Assembly (NCBI GenBank): GCA_944389175.1
Contig: CALXLK010000004.1
Span: forward strand, 62,001-126,000
DNA length: 64,000 nt
From: an uncultured Opitutales bacterium
GTDB lineage: Bacteria > Verrucomicrobiota > Verrucomicrobiia > Opitutales > Intestinicryptomonadaceae
Direction: 5' to 3'
Shown: piece after piece, positions 33,926-41,995 of the stretch
Numbering within the stretch: position 1 is the first letter of the stretch
Layout: each line of letters begins with the position of its first letter
Position numbers and translations under genes: made by a program
The notes under the pieces: generated by a model
Told to the model about the DNA's origin: nothing
Seen by the model: the letters and a program-made list of their open reading frames with translations, nothing else
The model's database searches: none

Positions 33926-34666
33926 ATGTCAGGACATAGCAAATGGGCAACAACCAAAAGACACAAGGCCGCAGTTGACGCCAAGAGGGGTAAAATCTTC
34001 AGCGCCATCAGCAAGGACTTGACTCTGGCCGCAAAAGAAGGCGGCGGAGACCCGACGACGAATGCCCGCCTTAGAATGCTTATACAGAAAGCCAAGGCGG
34101 CCAACATGCCCGCCGACAACGTCGATAGAGCAATAAAGAAAGGTACCGGAGAAATTCCGGGCGTGGTGTACGAGCAGCTTCTCTACGAGGGCTATGGTCC
34201 CGGCGGCATAGGCATAATAGTGGAGGTTACGACCGACAACAAGAACAGGGCCGCAAGCGACGTGCGCAGCACATTTACCAAAAACGGCGGCAATTTGGCC
34301 ACCCCTGGAGCCTTGCAGTTTAACTTTACAAAGCAGGGCCAGTTTATCATCAGCGCTGACAAGACGACGGAAGACGCCCTTATGGACGTAGTTCTCGAAG
34401 CCGGGGCCGAAGATATTATAAACAACGGCGACCATTTCGAGGTGCTCTGCCCGGTGTCCGCATTCACAGCGGTGGCGCTCGCCCTTGAAAAGGCGGGAAT
34501 ACAGCCCGACGATGCCGAACTGGCGTGGATACCGAACTCGGAGACGCCCATAACCGATCCCGAGTTGGCAAAGAAAATAGTAAAGCTCACGGACGCGCTC
34601 GAAGATCTCGACGACGTGCAGAATGTCTACTCCAACGAGAGCATAGACGATTCCCTCTTGGACTAA
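33926..34666 (+). CDS. YebC/PmpR family DNA-binding / translation factor
   Basis: The 246-residue protein begins MSGHSKWATTKRHKAAVDAK and continues with RLRMLIQKAKAANMPADNVD and YEGYGPGGIGIIVEVTTDNK, the universal YebC signature. It is cytoplasmic. Members were described as transcriptional regulators and more recently as factors relieving ribosome stalling. A Shine-Dalgarno (TAGGAG) precedes the start by nine bases. It ends with its own terminator. Confidence 0.96.
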   Translation: MSGHSKWATTKRHKAAVDAKRGKIFSAISKDLTLAAKEGGGDPTTNARLRMLIQKAKAANMPADNVDRAIKKGTGEIPGVVYEQLLYEGYGPGGIGIIVEVTTDNKNRAASDVRSTFTKNGGNLATPGALQFNFTKQGQFIISADKTTEDALMDVVLEAGAEDIINNGDHFEVLCPVSAFTAVALALEKAGIQPDDAELAWIPNSETPITDPELAKKIVKLTDALEDLDDVQNVYSNESIDDSLLD

Positions 34667-34695
34667 TTGCCCAAGGGGTTAGACCTGCGAACTTT

Positions 34696-34722
34696 GCGCC
34701 CGTCTTAAGGCGGGCGCTTTTT
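34696..34722 (+). terminator. Intrinsic terminator after yebC
   Basis: GCGCCCG (34696-34702) pairs with CGGGCGC (34711-34717), extended by inner wobble pairs, then five T. Confidence 0.88.
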
Positions 34723-34755
34723 ATAACTTAAAGCAAAACAAATAATAAAAACCCC

Positions 34756-34778
34756 CGCGCCGGTAATGGCGCGTTTTT
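34756..34778 (+). promoter_or_regulatory. Terminator-like hairpin directly upstream of leuC (possible attenuator)
   Basis: CGCGCC (34756-34761) and GGCGCG (34768-34773) form a stem with a 6-nt loop followed by five T, ending only 7 bp before the leuC ATG. It is separate from the yebC terminator 40 bp upstream. It may be an attenuator or occlude the start; no leader peptide with Leu codons is visible. Confidence 0.55.
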
Positions 34779-34785
34779 AAAGACT

Positions 34786-36183
34786 ATGAAAAAGACGCTA
34801 TTGGAAAAAGTATGGGAGAAACACGCCGTCAGGGAGCTTCCCGACGGCTCGACGCAGTTGCTAATAGGGACGCACCTGCTGCATGAAGTGACGAGTCCGC
34901 AAGCATTTGGAATGCTAAGGACGCTCAAACTAAAGGTTAAATACCCCAACCGCACATTTGCGACGGTCGACCACATCATACCCACCGACGACAGGAGCGA
35001 ACCCTACAAAGACGCCCGCTCTTACGAAATGCTCACTCAGCTGCGCAAGAACTGCCGTGAAAACGGCATAAAATTTTTCGACGTCAACACGGGCTCGCAG
35101 GGAGTCATTCACATAGTTGCGCCCGAACAGGGGCTTATCCATCCCGGGATGACGGTCGCCTGCGGCGACTCGCACACGGCCACGCACGGCGCCTTTGGCG
35201 CGATAGCCTTCGGCATAGGCACCAGCCAAGTCCGCAATGTCTTGGCCACGCAGACGCTCTCCTTCAAGAAGCTGAAAGTCCGCAGAGTCAACGTCAACGG
35301 CAAGCTGCAAAAGGGCGTATATCCCAAGGACGTGGCCTTGCACATAATACGCAAGCTTGGAGTCAACGGCGGAATAGGCTACGCCTACGAGTTTGGCGGA
35401 AGCGTATTTGACGACATGTCCATGGAGGGTAGAATGACAGTCTGCAACATGGCAATAGAAGGCGGGGCGCGCATAGGCTATATAAATCCCGACCAAAAGA
35501 CGTTCGACTATCTGAAGGGGCGCCCCTACGCGCCGAAGGGCGCCGAATTTGACAAAGCCGTCGAATATTGGAAGAGCATGGCCTCGGACGAAGGCTGCCA
35601 GTACGACGACGTAGTAAACTTCGACGGCTCGCAGATAAGGCCGACAGTAACATGGGGCGTCAATCCGGCCCAGGCGATTTTCGTGGACGAGCTCATTCCC
35701 GATCCCGAAACGATAGCCGACGACACCCAGCGCAAAGACGCCAAGGACGCCCTAGCCTACATGAAGCTTTCGCCCAATACGCCCATAGCGGGGACGAAAA
35801 TAGACGTAGTGTTCATAGGCTCGTGCACAAACGGCAGGCTTTCCGATTTCGAAGAGGCCGCCGAATACCTCAAGGGAAGAAAAGTGGCTAAGGGCGTTAA
35901 GGCGCTGGCAGTGCCAGGCTCGCAAATCGTGGATAAACTCGCAAGGGCCAAGGGTCTTGACAAGATCTTTACCGAGGCGGGATTCCAGTGGAGAGAGGCC
36001 GGCTGTTCGATGTGCCTGGCCATGAACCCCGACAAGCTCGTCGGCGACCAGCTTTGCGCATCGACTTCGAACAGGAACTTCAAGGGCAGACAGGGAAGCC
36101 CCACGGGCAGAACCATACTGATGAGCCCGCGCATGGCCGCCGCCGCAGCCGTCGCAGGCAAAATAACAATGCCCGAAGATTAG
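34786..36183 (+). CDS. leuC: 3-isopropylmalate dehydratase large subunit
   Basis: The 465-residue protein interconverts 2- and 3-isopropylmalate in leucine synthesis. It is a standard-length Leu[14 protein letters not shown] at the start, [20 protein letters not shown] in the middle, and the [4Fe-4S] ligands in FIGSCTNGR and [12 protein letters not shown]. The late [20 protein letters not shown] is typical. The small subunit leuD does not follow; a terminator does, so leuD must lie elsewhere. Confidence 0.97.
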   Translation: MKKTLLEKVWEKHAVRELPDGSTQLLIGTHLLHEVTSPQAFGMLRTLKLKVKYPNRTFATVDHIIPTDDRSEPYKDARSYEMLTQLRKNCRENGIKFFDVNTGSQGVIHIVAPEQGLIHPGMTVACGDSHTATHGAFGAIAFGIGTSQVRNVLATQTLSFKKLKVRRVNVNGKLQKGVYPKDVALHIIRKLGVNGGIGYAYEFGGSVFDDMSMEGRMTVCNMAIEGGARIGYINPDQKTFDYLKGRPYAPKGAEFDKAVEYWKSMASDEGCQYDDVVNFDGSQIRPTVTWGVNPAQAIFVDELIPDPETIADDTQRKDAKDALAYMKLSPNTPIAGTKIDVVFIGSCTNGRLSDFEEAAEYLKGRKVAKGVKALAVPGSQIVDKLARAKGLDKIFTEAGFQWREAGCSMCLAMNPDKLVGDQLCASTSNRNFKGRQGSPTGRTILMSPRMAAAAAVAGKITMPED

Positions 36184-36202
36184 CCCGCTGAAATTCCAAC
36201 GC

Positions 36203-36237
36203 AAAAAGCGCCGCAAATTTATGCGGCGCTTTTTTTT
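36203..36237. terminator. Bidirectional terminator after leuC
   Basis: AAAAAGCGCCGCA (36203-36215) and TGCGGCGCTTTTT (36222-36234) pair perfectly over 13 bp around a 6-nt loop, with T-runs readable on both strands. Confidence 0.93.
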
Positions 36238-36690
36238 GCGAATGGGGCGGCTATTTTCCATTGTTTCTTTTTATGTGCGCGCGCACATGATAGACAAAAA
36301 GAGAGAAAACGGGAAAAAGAGATAAGAAGAACATGGTAAAAGAGGGAAAAAATGACGACCCCGCGAAGCAGAAATCCCCCCTACCCCGATTGCACGGAAC
36401 GCGGAAACAAACAGGGCACTCAGACATAAATAGGATAACAAATAAACTACCAGATATCGCGTAAAAAGCGGCAAATTTTAGCCGACATGCAAGGCGCAAA
36501 AATTTTCGGCCATTTGGCAAATACGGCAGAGGAAAGTCGATAATACTTAGTGAAAAATAAGCATACATTCCTTCTATAGTCTGCGTTAAAAATCGACATC
36601 CTTCGGCAAAGAATCCCCAAATAAAGAATACGACAATATACTAAAAGACAGCGGAAAAGCGCGAGACCATAACTCGGTATGAAAAGGCGC
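36238..36690. other. Non-coding region between leuC and the coiled-coil gene
   Basis: About 450 bp between convergent genes with no supportable CDS. It holds purine-rich tract copy 5 (36261-36352) and AT-rich sequence. Confidence 0.5.
36261..36352 (+). repeat. Purine-rich intergenic element, copy 5
   Basis: TTGTTTCTTTTTATGTGCGC and a short GCGCGC palindrome lead into AAAAAGAGAGAAAACGGGAA and AAGAGGGAAAAAATGACG. It resembles the other tracts in arrangement and strand. Confidence 0.5.
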
Positions 36691-36716
36691 AAAAAAACGC
36701 GGGGAAAACCCCGCGT
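36691..36716 (-). terminator. Intrinsic terminator after the coiled-coil secreted protein gene
   Basis: ACGCGGGG (36697-36704) and CCCCGCGT (36709-36716) form a stem around AAAA. On the minus strand a run of T follows (A7 at 36691-36697). It lies about 85 bp past the stop, and its right arm meets the first copy of the 39-bp repeat. Confidence 0.85.
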
Positions 36717-36817
36717 CGGATTCTGGAACAAAAAGCTACTTAATAGACGATAATGGGCAGACGTACGATTATCGGCAGGCGTCGGATTCTGGAACAAAAA
36801 GCTACTTAATAGACGAT
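36713..36817. repeat. 39-bp direct repeat duplicating a gene's 3' end
   Basis: The same 39 bp, starting GCGTCGGATTCTGG and ending AATAGACGAT, occur at 36713-36751 and 36779-36817, 66 bp apart. The second copy covers the last five codons and stop of the coiled-coil protein gene; the first is downstream of it. This is a tandem duplication of the gene's end. Confidence 0.92.
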
Positions 36818-38160
36818 GTTATATTCCGGGCGATTTCTGCGGCTTTCTCGAAACCGTCTTTTGCCTTTGCATTGAGATCTTTCATTTTCTGCGCGGAAAT
36901 CTCGTTCTGGGAGATCTGTGTTTTTTCGTTCACATCGGCACGCAAAATCTCGGAGGAGAGGATCTGCGAGTTGGAAAGCTTCCCGATTACATCCGAGAGC
37001 ATTGAAGATACTTCCGAGGAACAATCATCGAGATTATAGCAGGCGTTCTTTGCCATGTACGTCTGCTGGTTTATGACGTCGGCAAGGGCGCAAATACGGT
37101 TGGTTATGCAAATAAGACGGGCGCAGGAATTGAGAATATCTTCGCGCACGTTCTTTGGCTGAACGGGAGTTGCCGTTGGTCTTGCAAGCGATGCACGGGA
37201 GGCCCCCTCAAGTTTGTTATCCATGGCAATGGCTCTCGCGCCGAAGACATCGGTTCTTTGGGCGGCGTTCAAGGAGGCGCTGAAGGCCTTTTGCTTTTTA
37301 GACAGTGCGGACTCCCCTATCCAAGCACCTCTTAAGTTCAAGTCGTCTTTTACGGACTCGCCAGATTCGATAGGGGAATCTGCAAGCCATTTCCCGTATG
37401 CAAAAAATGATGCAAGCACTACCGCGCGCGTGTTTGCCGAAAGATTTGCAAGCCCGCCAAAAGCCTCCGATTCGGATTCGGACTGCTTGGAAATCTTAAG
37501 CGCTTCCTCTAAAACGCGCTCCGAATTTTTTACGTTTTCCCCGGATATGCCCGCGGCTTTCTCGTAGTAGTTGCCGCACATCTCAAGCGTCGATTTTATC
37601 CCGTCGATTTTCGGCTTTGAGACTGCTATGGCGGCGTTCGCGTCTATTGCCCTGCTCTGGGCGGATTCGAGAGCCGAACGCGCAGAATAGTACGACGCCT
37701 TTACGCCGTCGAAATATTTCTTATCCTGGTAGTCGTTTCCCGGATTTTTGAGAACAATCTGCTGAAGCTCGTCGATTAAAGTCTTAGCCGTGGCGTTGAG
37801 CTTTTCGGCGACCGGAAAGGCTCCGACAGTTGCCGCCAAGTTTTCCGAGGCCTCGCCAACCCCGCTGCAAGCCTCGTCGAATCTGTTCTTGAAGGCGTCG
37901 ATGCGGTTGCGCAGTTCGACAAGCGAGTTGTTTGAAGAAACGGCCCTGCCGTGTAAATCAGCCGACTCCGAGGCAATTGAAGCGGCGCGCGAATTCATGT
38001 CTGCCAATAAATTCTTGTAGGCCGAAAGAGAATCCATAGCGGCGTTAAAAGTAGCAGACGCCTCGGCGACGTCTGCGCGCAAATTTTTCTGCCCGCCGTC
38101 AGAGGCAATTGCAACTGCGGCGGAAGCCAACACGTATGTTAATACCGATAGCGTTTTCAT
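36802..38160 (-). CDS. Secreted helical/coiled-coil protein of unknown function
   Basis: I do not recognise this 452-residue protein. The start at 38158-38160 gives a signal peptide (MKTLSVLTYVLASAAVAIA). The mature protein is almost wholly alpha-helical in appearance: Ala, Ser, Glu and Asn rich with heptad-like stretches (LVELRNRIDAFKNRFDEA, RVLEEALKISKQSESESEAF, AQKMKDLNAKAKDGFEKAAE). It has few aromatics and a handful of cysteines (MCGNYY, SCARLICITNRICAL, NACYNLDDC). It may be a periplasmic filament, chemoreceptor-like or surface structural protein; nothing indicates an enzyme. It is monocistronic, with a terminator. Confidence 0.85.
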   Translation of the reverse strand: MKTLSVLTYVLASAAVAIASDGGQKNLRADVAEASATFNAAMDSLSAYKNLLADMNSRAASIASESADLHGRAVSSNNSLVELRNRIDAFKNRFDEACSGVGEASENLAATVGAFPVAEKLNATAKTLIDELQQIVLKNPGNDYQDKKYFDGVKASYYSARSALESAQSRAIDANAAIAVSKPKIDGIKSTLEMCGNYYEKAAGISGENVKNSERVLEEALKISKQSESESEAFGGLANLSANTRAVVLASFFAYGKWLADSPIESGESVKDDLNLRGAWIGESALSKKQKAFSASLNAAQRTDVFGARAIAMDNKLEGASRASLARPTATPVQPKNVREDILNSCARLICITNRICALADVINQQTYMAKNACYNLDDCSSEVSSMLSDVIGKLSNSQILSSEILRADVNEKTQISQNEISAQKMKDLNAKAKDGFEKAAEIARNITSSIK

Positions 38161-38381
38161 GCCCCGCTTGTAAGATAGGCCATATTTGCTGTCAAGACAA
38201 AACAACGCATGGAGTCCTGCAGCAATTGCCTATTCTTTGAAACATCTACCATAAGGAACATCAGTTATGCGAAACGCCGCCGCAAAAAGCTATGTATAAA
38301 TAAAAACGCGCCACCCGATAGCTCGCCGAAATGACGCGGCAAACTAAAGAGAGTATCACGGACAAAAAGCTTAAAAATATA
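38161..38381. other. Intergenic region between the coiled-coil gene and tRNA-His
   Basis: This divergent 220-bp gap carries the promoters of both genes. No ORF or repeat is supported. Confidence 0.4.
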
Positions 38382-38410
38382 TTGACATAACAGCCCAAAA
38401 GTGCTCGAAT
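38382..38410 (+). promoter_or_regulatory. Promoter of tRNA-His
   Basis: TTGACA (38382-38387), a 17-bp spacer and TCGAAT (38405-38410) lie 17 bp before the tRNA. The -35 is consensus; the -10 matches four of six. Confidence 0.55.
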
Positions 38411-38426
38411 GCGGGCTTTACGAGAT

Positions 38427-38504
38427 GGTGGCAGTAGCTCAGTTGGTTAGAGCATCGGATTGTGGTTCCGAGGGTCGTGGGTTCGAGTCCCATTTGCCAC
38501 CCCA
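38427..38504 (+). tRNA. tRNA-His (anticodon GTG)
   Basis: The acceptor stem GTGGCAG/TTGCCAC has the extra G-1 (38427) opposite C73, the tRNA-His identity pair. The anticodon arm is TCGGA-TTGTGGT-TCCGA, anticodon GTG. D-arm AGCTCAGTTGGTTAGAGC and T-arm GTGGGTTCGAGTCCCAT are normal. CCA is encoded (38502-38504). Confidence 0.96.
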
Positions 38505-38518
38505 TTTTGAAAAAATGG

Positions 38519-38559
38519 CGCGGAACTGTTTTCTTAGATAAAACTTCCGCGTTTTTTTT
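38519..38559 (+). terminator. Intrinsic terminator of tRNA-His
   Basis: CGCGGAA (38519-38525) and TTCCGCG (38545-38551), with further pairing of TGTTTT and AAAAC inside, are followed by eight T. Confidence 0.88.
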
Positions 38560-39002
38560 GCGCCCAATACGATAACACCCCCGCATTTGACAAAAATTTT
38601 GCGCCATACCGCACCAACACGCGCCAATCTCCAAGAACCACATTTGCCAAAGGAACTAAACTTGCAAAACTGCCTGCATTTGCGGCGCATAAGAATGCGA
38701 GAGAACTAACCTTCCCGAAAAAAAACGCGGGGCACTTAAAGCTGCAAATCTTCCGATTTCCGAGAGAGGACAAAAGCCGACAATTTCTGCGCGAATTTAC
38801 GAGTTGCCTTACTGAGCGCCTTTAGACTTATAATAGCATCGGCAAGCCGCCACAGCGGCGTCTGCGAAACTGCCTACGATATGCGGTGGCCAGCTCTTGC
38901 GCGACGACATCTTCTTGCCAAGAAAACCTTGACACTTTTGCGCAAAACATGGAATGCTGCATGCTCCTCCGAGATGTTATGCTTATGCGATACGAGGTTG
39001 TT
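38560..39002. other. Non-coding region between tRNA-His and the Rhs gene
   Basis: About 440 bp with no supported gene. The Rhs reading frame is open from 38886, but the stretch before 39003 does not resemble a signal peptide or YD repeat. I saw no direct repeat of the tRNA 3' end that would mark an attachment site. Confidence 0.45.
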
Positions 39003-40232
39003 GTGAGGCTACACATAAAAAATACATTGGGCATCCTTACAATTACACTCGCAGCCTCCGCAGCTACGGCCGGCGAAATCGAACAGTTCATTTCGGAAAC
39101 GATGGCGGAGAGACGGGCGCAAAACGCGCAGGAAGCGGTAAAGACTGAAGTTACGCCCGAAGTTCAGCAGATTGTCTTGCCCGAAAGTAAGCTATCGGCA
39201 AAAACCAAGTCGTTAAAGTCCCGCAGTTATAGGTATGACAAAGCCGGCAGGCTTGTTTCCGTCGTGTGCGAAGCCTGTCCAGAACTGAACGAAAGTTATG
39301 TTTACGACAAACAGGGTAATATTCTTGAAAAACGCGTCGGGAATAAAACATACACATTCAAATATGATACCGCCAACCAGTTGGCTTCGATGGAGTCGGC
39401 AGAAGGTTTGCGCGAGTATGTCTACGATATGGCGGGACGTTTGATTGAAGAAAAATTCAACGGCAAAACCGATGTAAAATACACCTACGGCTACTTGGAC
39501 AAAGTTACGGAAGTAAACCGCAGGGGAAATATCACAAAGTTTGTATACGACGGCGTCGGAATGTTGGCGTCTAAGATTTCGTCAGACGGGAAAGTCGAAA
39601 ACTGGATGTGGGACGGGTTGGCTTTGATACGTCGAGGAAAGGATATTCACGTCAACGAACCGCATATTTCAGGCGGTGTTCCGATTGTTTCGAGAACGCC
39701 AAACGGAATACAATACCATGAAAGCGACTTTCTGGGAACTACGCTCTGGTCTATAGATACCAAAGGCAATGTTGTATCGTTCCAAAACGACACTATTTTC
39801 GGCGACGGAACGATAAAGACAAATCGTTGTGCAAGATTTACGGGTAAACCTTATGATGAAGACTTACAAGCGTTTGTGTTCCCATGCCGCAACTACAATA
39901 CTTCAACTGCGCGTTGGCAATCATCGGATCCCGCAGGCTATCCTGACGGAGTAAACCAACACTTCTATGCAGCCATACCCACGGCAGGATTAGATCCGTT
40001 GGGATGTTGGCGTGCAAATGGAATAGAATACAACATTGATGGACACACGCCTGCTTCCGATATGCGAACAGCATCATTAGCACCTGCATATTTTATGGCG
40101 TATGGATATATATTAAGCTACACTGCGGTAAAACATTTGATAAATGGTACCACACCGGGTATATCAAACATAAAGATAACTGCTTTTTTTCCAAAACTCC
40201 ATAGAAGTAGATCCCGCGTTTTCCGCAATTAG
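39003..40232 (+). CDS. Miniature secreted YD-repeat/Rhs protein with disrupted C-terminal tip
   Basis: I start this 409-residue protein at the GTG at 39003, because MRLHIKNTLGILTITLAASAATAG is then a good Sec signal peptide; ATGs at 38979 and 38985 are alternatives. About seven YD repeats follow (YRYDKAGRLVS, YVYDKQGNILE, YVYDMAGRLIE, FVYDGVGMLAS and others). Then comes the Rhs core end: RFTGKPYDEDLQAFVFPCRN, WQSSDPAGYPDGVN, and GLDPLG. After DPLG an unrelated tip begins, as in polymorphic toxins. A T7 run at 40184-40190 puts the tip out of frame: here the protein ends FFPKLHRSRSRVFRN. Removing one T would join it to the next frame (see 40249). It is far smaller than classical Rhs proteins and carries no PAAR or VgrG part. 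Confidence 0.85.
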   Translation: MRLHIKNTLGILTITLAASAATAGEIEQFISETMAERRAQNAQEAVKTEVTPEVQQIVLPESKLSAKTKSLKSRSYRYDKAGRLVSVVCEACPELNESYVYDKQGNILEKRVGNKTYTFKYDTANQLASMESAEGLREYVYDMAGRLIEEKFNGKTDVKYTYGYLDKVTEVNRRGNITKFVYDGVGMLASKISSDGKVENWMWDGLALIRRGKDIHVNEPHISGGVPIVSRTPNGIQYHESDFLGTTLWSIDTKGNVVSFQNDTIFGDGTIKTNRCARFTGKPYDEDLQAFVFPCRNYNTSTARWQSSDPAGYPDGVNQHFYAAIPTAGLDPLGCWRANGIEYNIDGHTPASDMRTASLAPAYFMAYGYILSYTAVKHLINGTTPGISNIKITAFFPKLHRSRSRVFRN

Positions 40233-40248
40233 AAATAAAGTACATAAT

Positions 40249-40572
40249 TTGGTAAAAGCGAAGAACGGAGATTCGGTAAATATAAATTTCAAGCAAGGAA
40301 TAACTTTTCAAAGCGGAGATCTGTTATATGCATTACGAAATATCTCTATGAATGTAAAAGGCACCATTACTCCAACTGCTCATCAAAATGAAGACGGTTC
40401 GACATATTACACATACGACTCAAAACTTGCACTTAGTTTTTATGACTCTTATGATTTCAAATCCGGAGAAAATTGGCAAATAGATGTTTTTGCCAGACTT
40501 CAAGACCACAATTGGTCCTCGGCTTTCGGAATTTACGGAACATGGGACGGCTCGTTCAGCGGAGAATTTTAA
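40249..40572 (+). CDS. Out-of-frame C-terminal tip of the Rhs protein (candidate toxin domain)
   Basis: This frame is open from 40180 and I give the first usable start (TTG 40249). Joined to the Rhs frame by one base at the T7 run, it reads on as AFFQNSIEVDPAFSAIRNK, then NKVHNLVKAKNGDSVNINFK, and ends GIYGTWDGSFSGEF. The composition is protein-like and continues the variable tip, giving a fused Rhs protein of about 520 residues. No toxin family is recognised. It may be a pseudogene fragment, a phase-variable tip or a sequencing error. The candidate immunity gene begins three bases after its stop. Confidence 0.6.
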   Translation: MVKAKNGDSVNINFKQGITFQSGDLLYALRNISMNVKGTITPTAHQNEDGSTYYTYDSKLALSFYDSYDFKSGENWQIDVFARLQDHNWSSAFGIYGTWDGSFSGEF

Positions 40573-40575
40573 TTT

Positions 40576-40956
40576 ATGAAATTTTACGACTACACGAAAA
40601 TAGTTACACTGATTATAATTGCATTAATTTGCGCGGGTATATTCTGCGTAAGACACAGTTTTGATAAATTATACGGCTCGGGATATACGCAAGAGATAAA
40701 TAAAAAATATACATTGTTTATGACCGACTCAACGGACGGTTTTTTGATTGATAAAAATTCGGATACCAGTATATCCATCGTTAATCCGATCTTTGAGAAA
40801 GACTTCATTTATGGAGAGTATAAGTTGCCTATCGGTGATAAAAAGTATTTTTTACTCAATATCACAGACAATATAATTACACAGTTGAGTACAAAAAACG
40901 AACTTTTTGATCTGCTTAAGTCGCTAGAAAACGAGCGAAACCACAATACGAGATAA
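40576..40956 (+). CDS. Small membrane-anchored protein, candidate immunity protein for the Rhs tip
   Basis: This 126-residue protein begins MKFYDYTKIVTLIIIALICA, one membrane helix, then has a soluble part (GSGYTQEINKKYTLFMTDST, then GYTQ-free beta-like stretches and ENERNHNTR at the end). I know no family for it. It starts three bases after the Rhs tip stop, the usual place of an immunity gene, and its AT-rich codon use resembles the tip rather than the core genes. A membrane-anchored immunity protein facing the periplasm would fit a toxin acting there; this is inference. Confidence 0.7.
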   Translation: MKFYDYTKIVTLIIIALICAGIFCVRHSFDKLYGSGYTQEINKKYTLFMTDSTDGFLIDKNSDTSISIVNPIFEKDFIYGEYKLPIGDKKYFLLNITDNIITQLSTKNELFDLLKSLENERNHNTR

Positions 40957-41005
40957 CATACGTGCATTTTGCGCGTGAAAGGGATACCGACAAGACAATT
41001 GCAAC

Positions 41006-41995
41006 ATGCGCATAATTATAATAGGTTCCTTTTTTATCATTTGCGGGTGCATTGGGCTTAACGCCCAGCAACTTCGCAAATGGACGAACACCGAAGGCAG
41101 GTCGTTTTCGGGGACGATAGTCGATTGCGACGGTGAAACCGCAAAATACAAGGTATTCGGGCGCAACAAGCTCGTCGAAATTCCGCTTTCGCAATTATGT
41201 CCAGCGGACAGGCGCATTGCGGTGATAGAAGCCTACAAGCCGAAATACGAAGCCGCCTTAAGGCATCTAAAAAGCGAGGCAGCCAAAACGTCGAAAGACG
41301 TTTTTCTAAACAGGGAGCACATTCCGTATTTGAACGACATCGGAATGTATCTAAAGGAGATCGTAAAGCCCGTTGCGGAGAAATTCAAGCCCGAGGGGGA
41401 ATTCGACGATGCGGACGACTATTGGGTTCGCGTCCATTCGGGAATGGTCTATTTTGCGACGACTTGGCTGGAGGAGCTTTCAAACCAGGGCGAAATGCTG
41501 AAAACGGGCGAAGCGCGCCCGCCGAAACTGAAAGACACCCTTCGTCACATAGGCGATTTCTACGAATTTTTCGCCGAAACGCACGCGGGCAAGAACTATT
41601 TCAAAGGCAGGCTCGGGCGGCAATTTCCCGTAAAGTTCAAGCCCAAGAACTATATTCACGACAACCAACCCTACCACTACTGGGTTTATCTTCCGCAAAA
41701 ATACGACAAAGAGCCGCTGCCGCTCGTGTTCTTTCTGTGCGGTATAGGCGAATTCGGGACAAGTCTCGACGCGGTCCTGACAAACGACCTGCCAAAGCTT
41801 CTCGAAACGCGGAAAGACTATCCGTTTGTCGTGATCTCGCCGCAGGACAACGACAGGGTTTCGCGTCCGCCCTATTTCAACGAAATCCTCGCCCGCTTAC
41901 CAAAAGATAATAGCACAGAAAGGCCAATTTCGAATGCACTGAGCTTCCCCGCAGAGGAAAGAGAAAAAAGAGAGTCCTCCTATCTATTTAACTAG
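41006..41995 (+). CDS. SHD1-domain protein fused to a truncated alpha/beta-hydrolase
   Basis: The 329-residue protein has a signal peptide (MRIIIIGSFFIICGCIG, possibly lipidated at Cys14). An SHD1 (SLA1-homology) module covers residues about 22-75: RKWTNTEGRSFSGTIVDCDG, then NKLVEIPLSQLCPADR. This module is common in Planctomycetes and Verrucomicrobia. After a helical linker an esterase-like fold begins (YHYWVYLPQKYDKEPLPLVF, then FVVISPQDND). The fold stops before the GxSxG nucleophile; from about 41890 the sequence (LPKDNSTERPISNAL...) is unlike the family. The C-terminal catalytic part is therefore missing. The stop overlaps the convergent polysaccharide-locus gene by 12 bp. Confidence 0.75.
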   Translation: MRIIIIGSFFIICGCIGLNAQQLRKWTNTEGRSFSGTIVDCDGETAKYKVFGRNKLVEIPLSQLCPADRRIAVIEAYKPKYEAALRHLKSEAAKTSKDVFLNREHIPYLNDIGMYLKEIVKPVAEKFKPEGEFDDADDYWVRVHSGMVYFATTWLEELSNQGEMLKTGEARPPKLKDTLRHIGDFYEFFAETHAGKNYFKGRLGRQFPVKFKPKNYIHDNQPYHYWVYLPQKYDKEPLPLVFFLCGIGEFGTSLDAVLTNDLPKLLETRKDYPFVVISPQDNDRVSRPPYFNEILARLPKDNSTERPISNALSFPAEEREKRESSYLFN

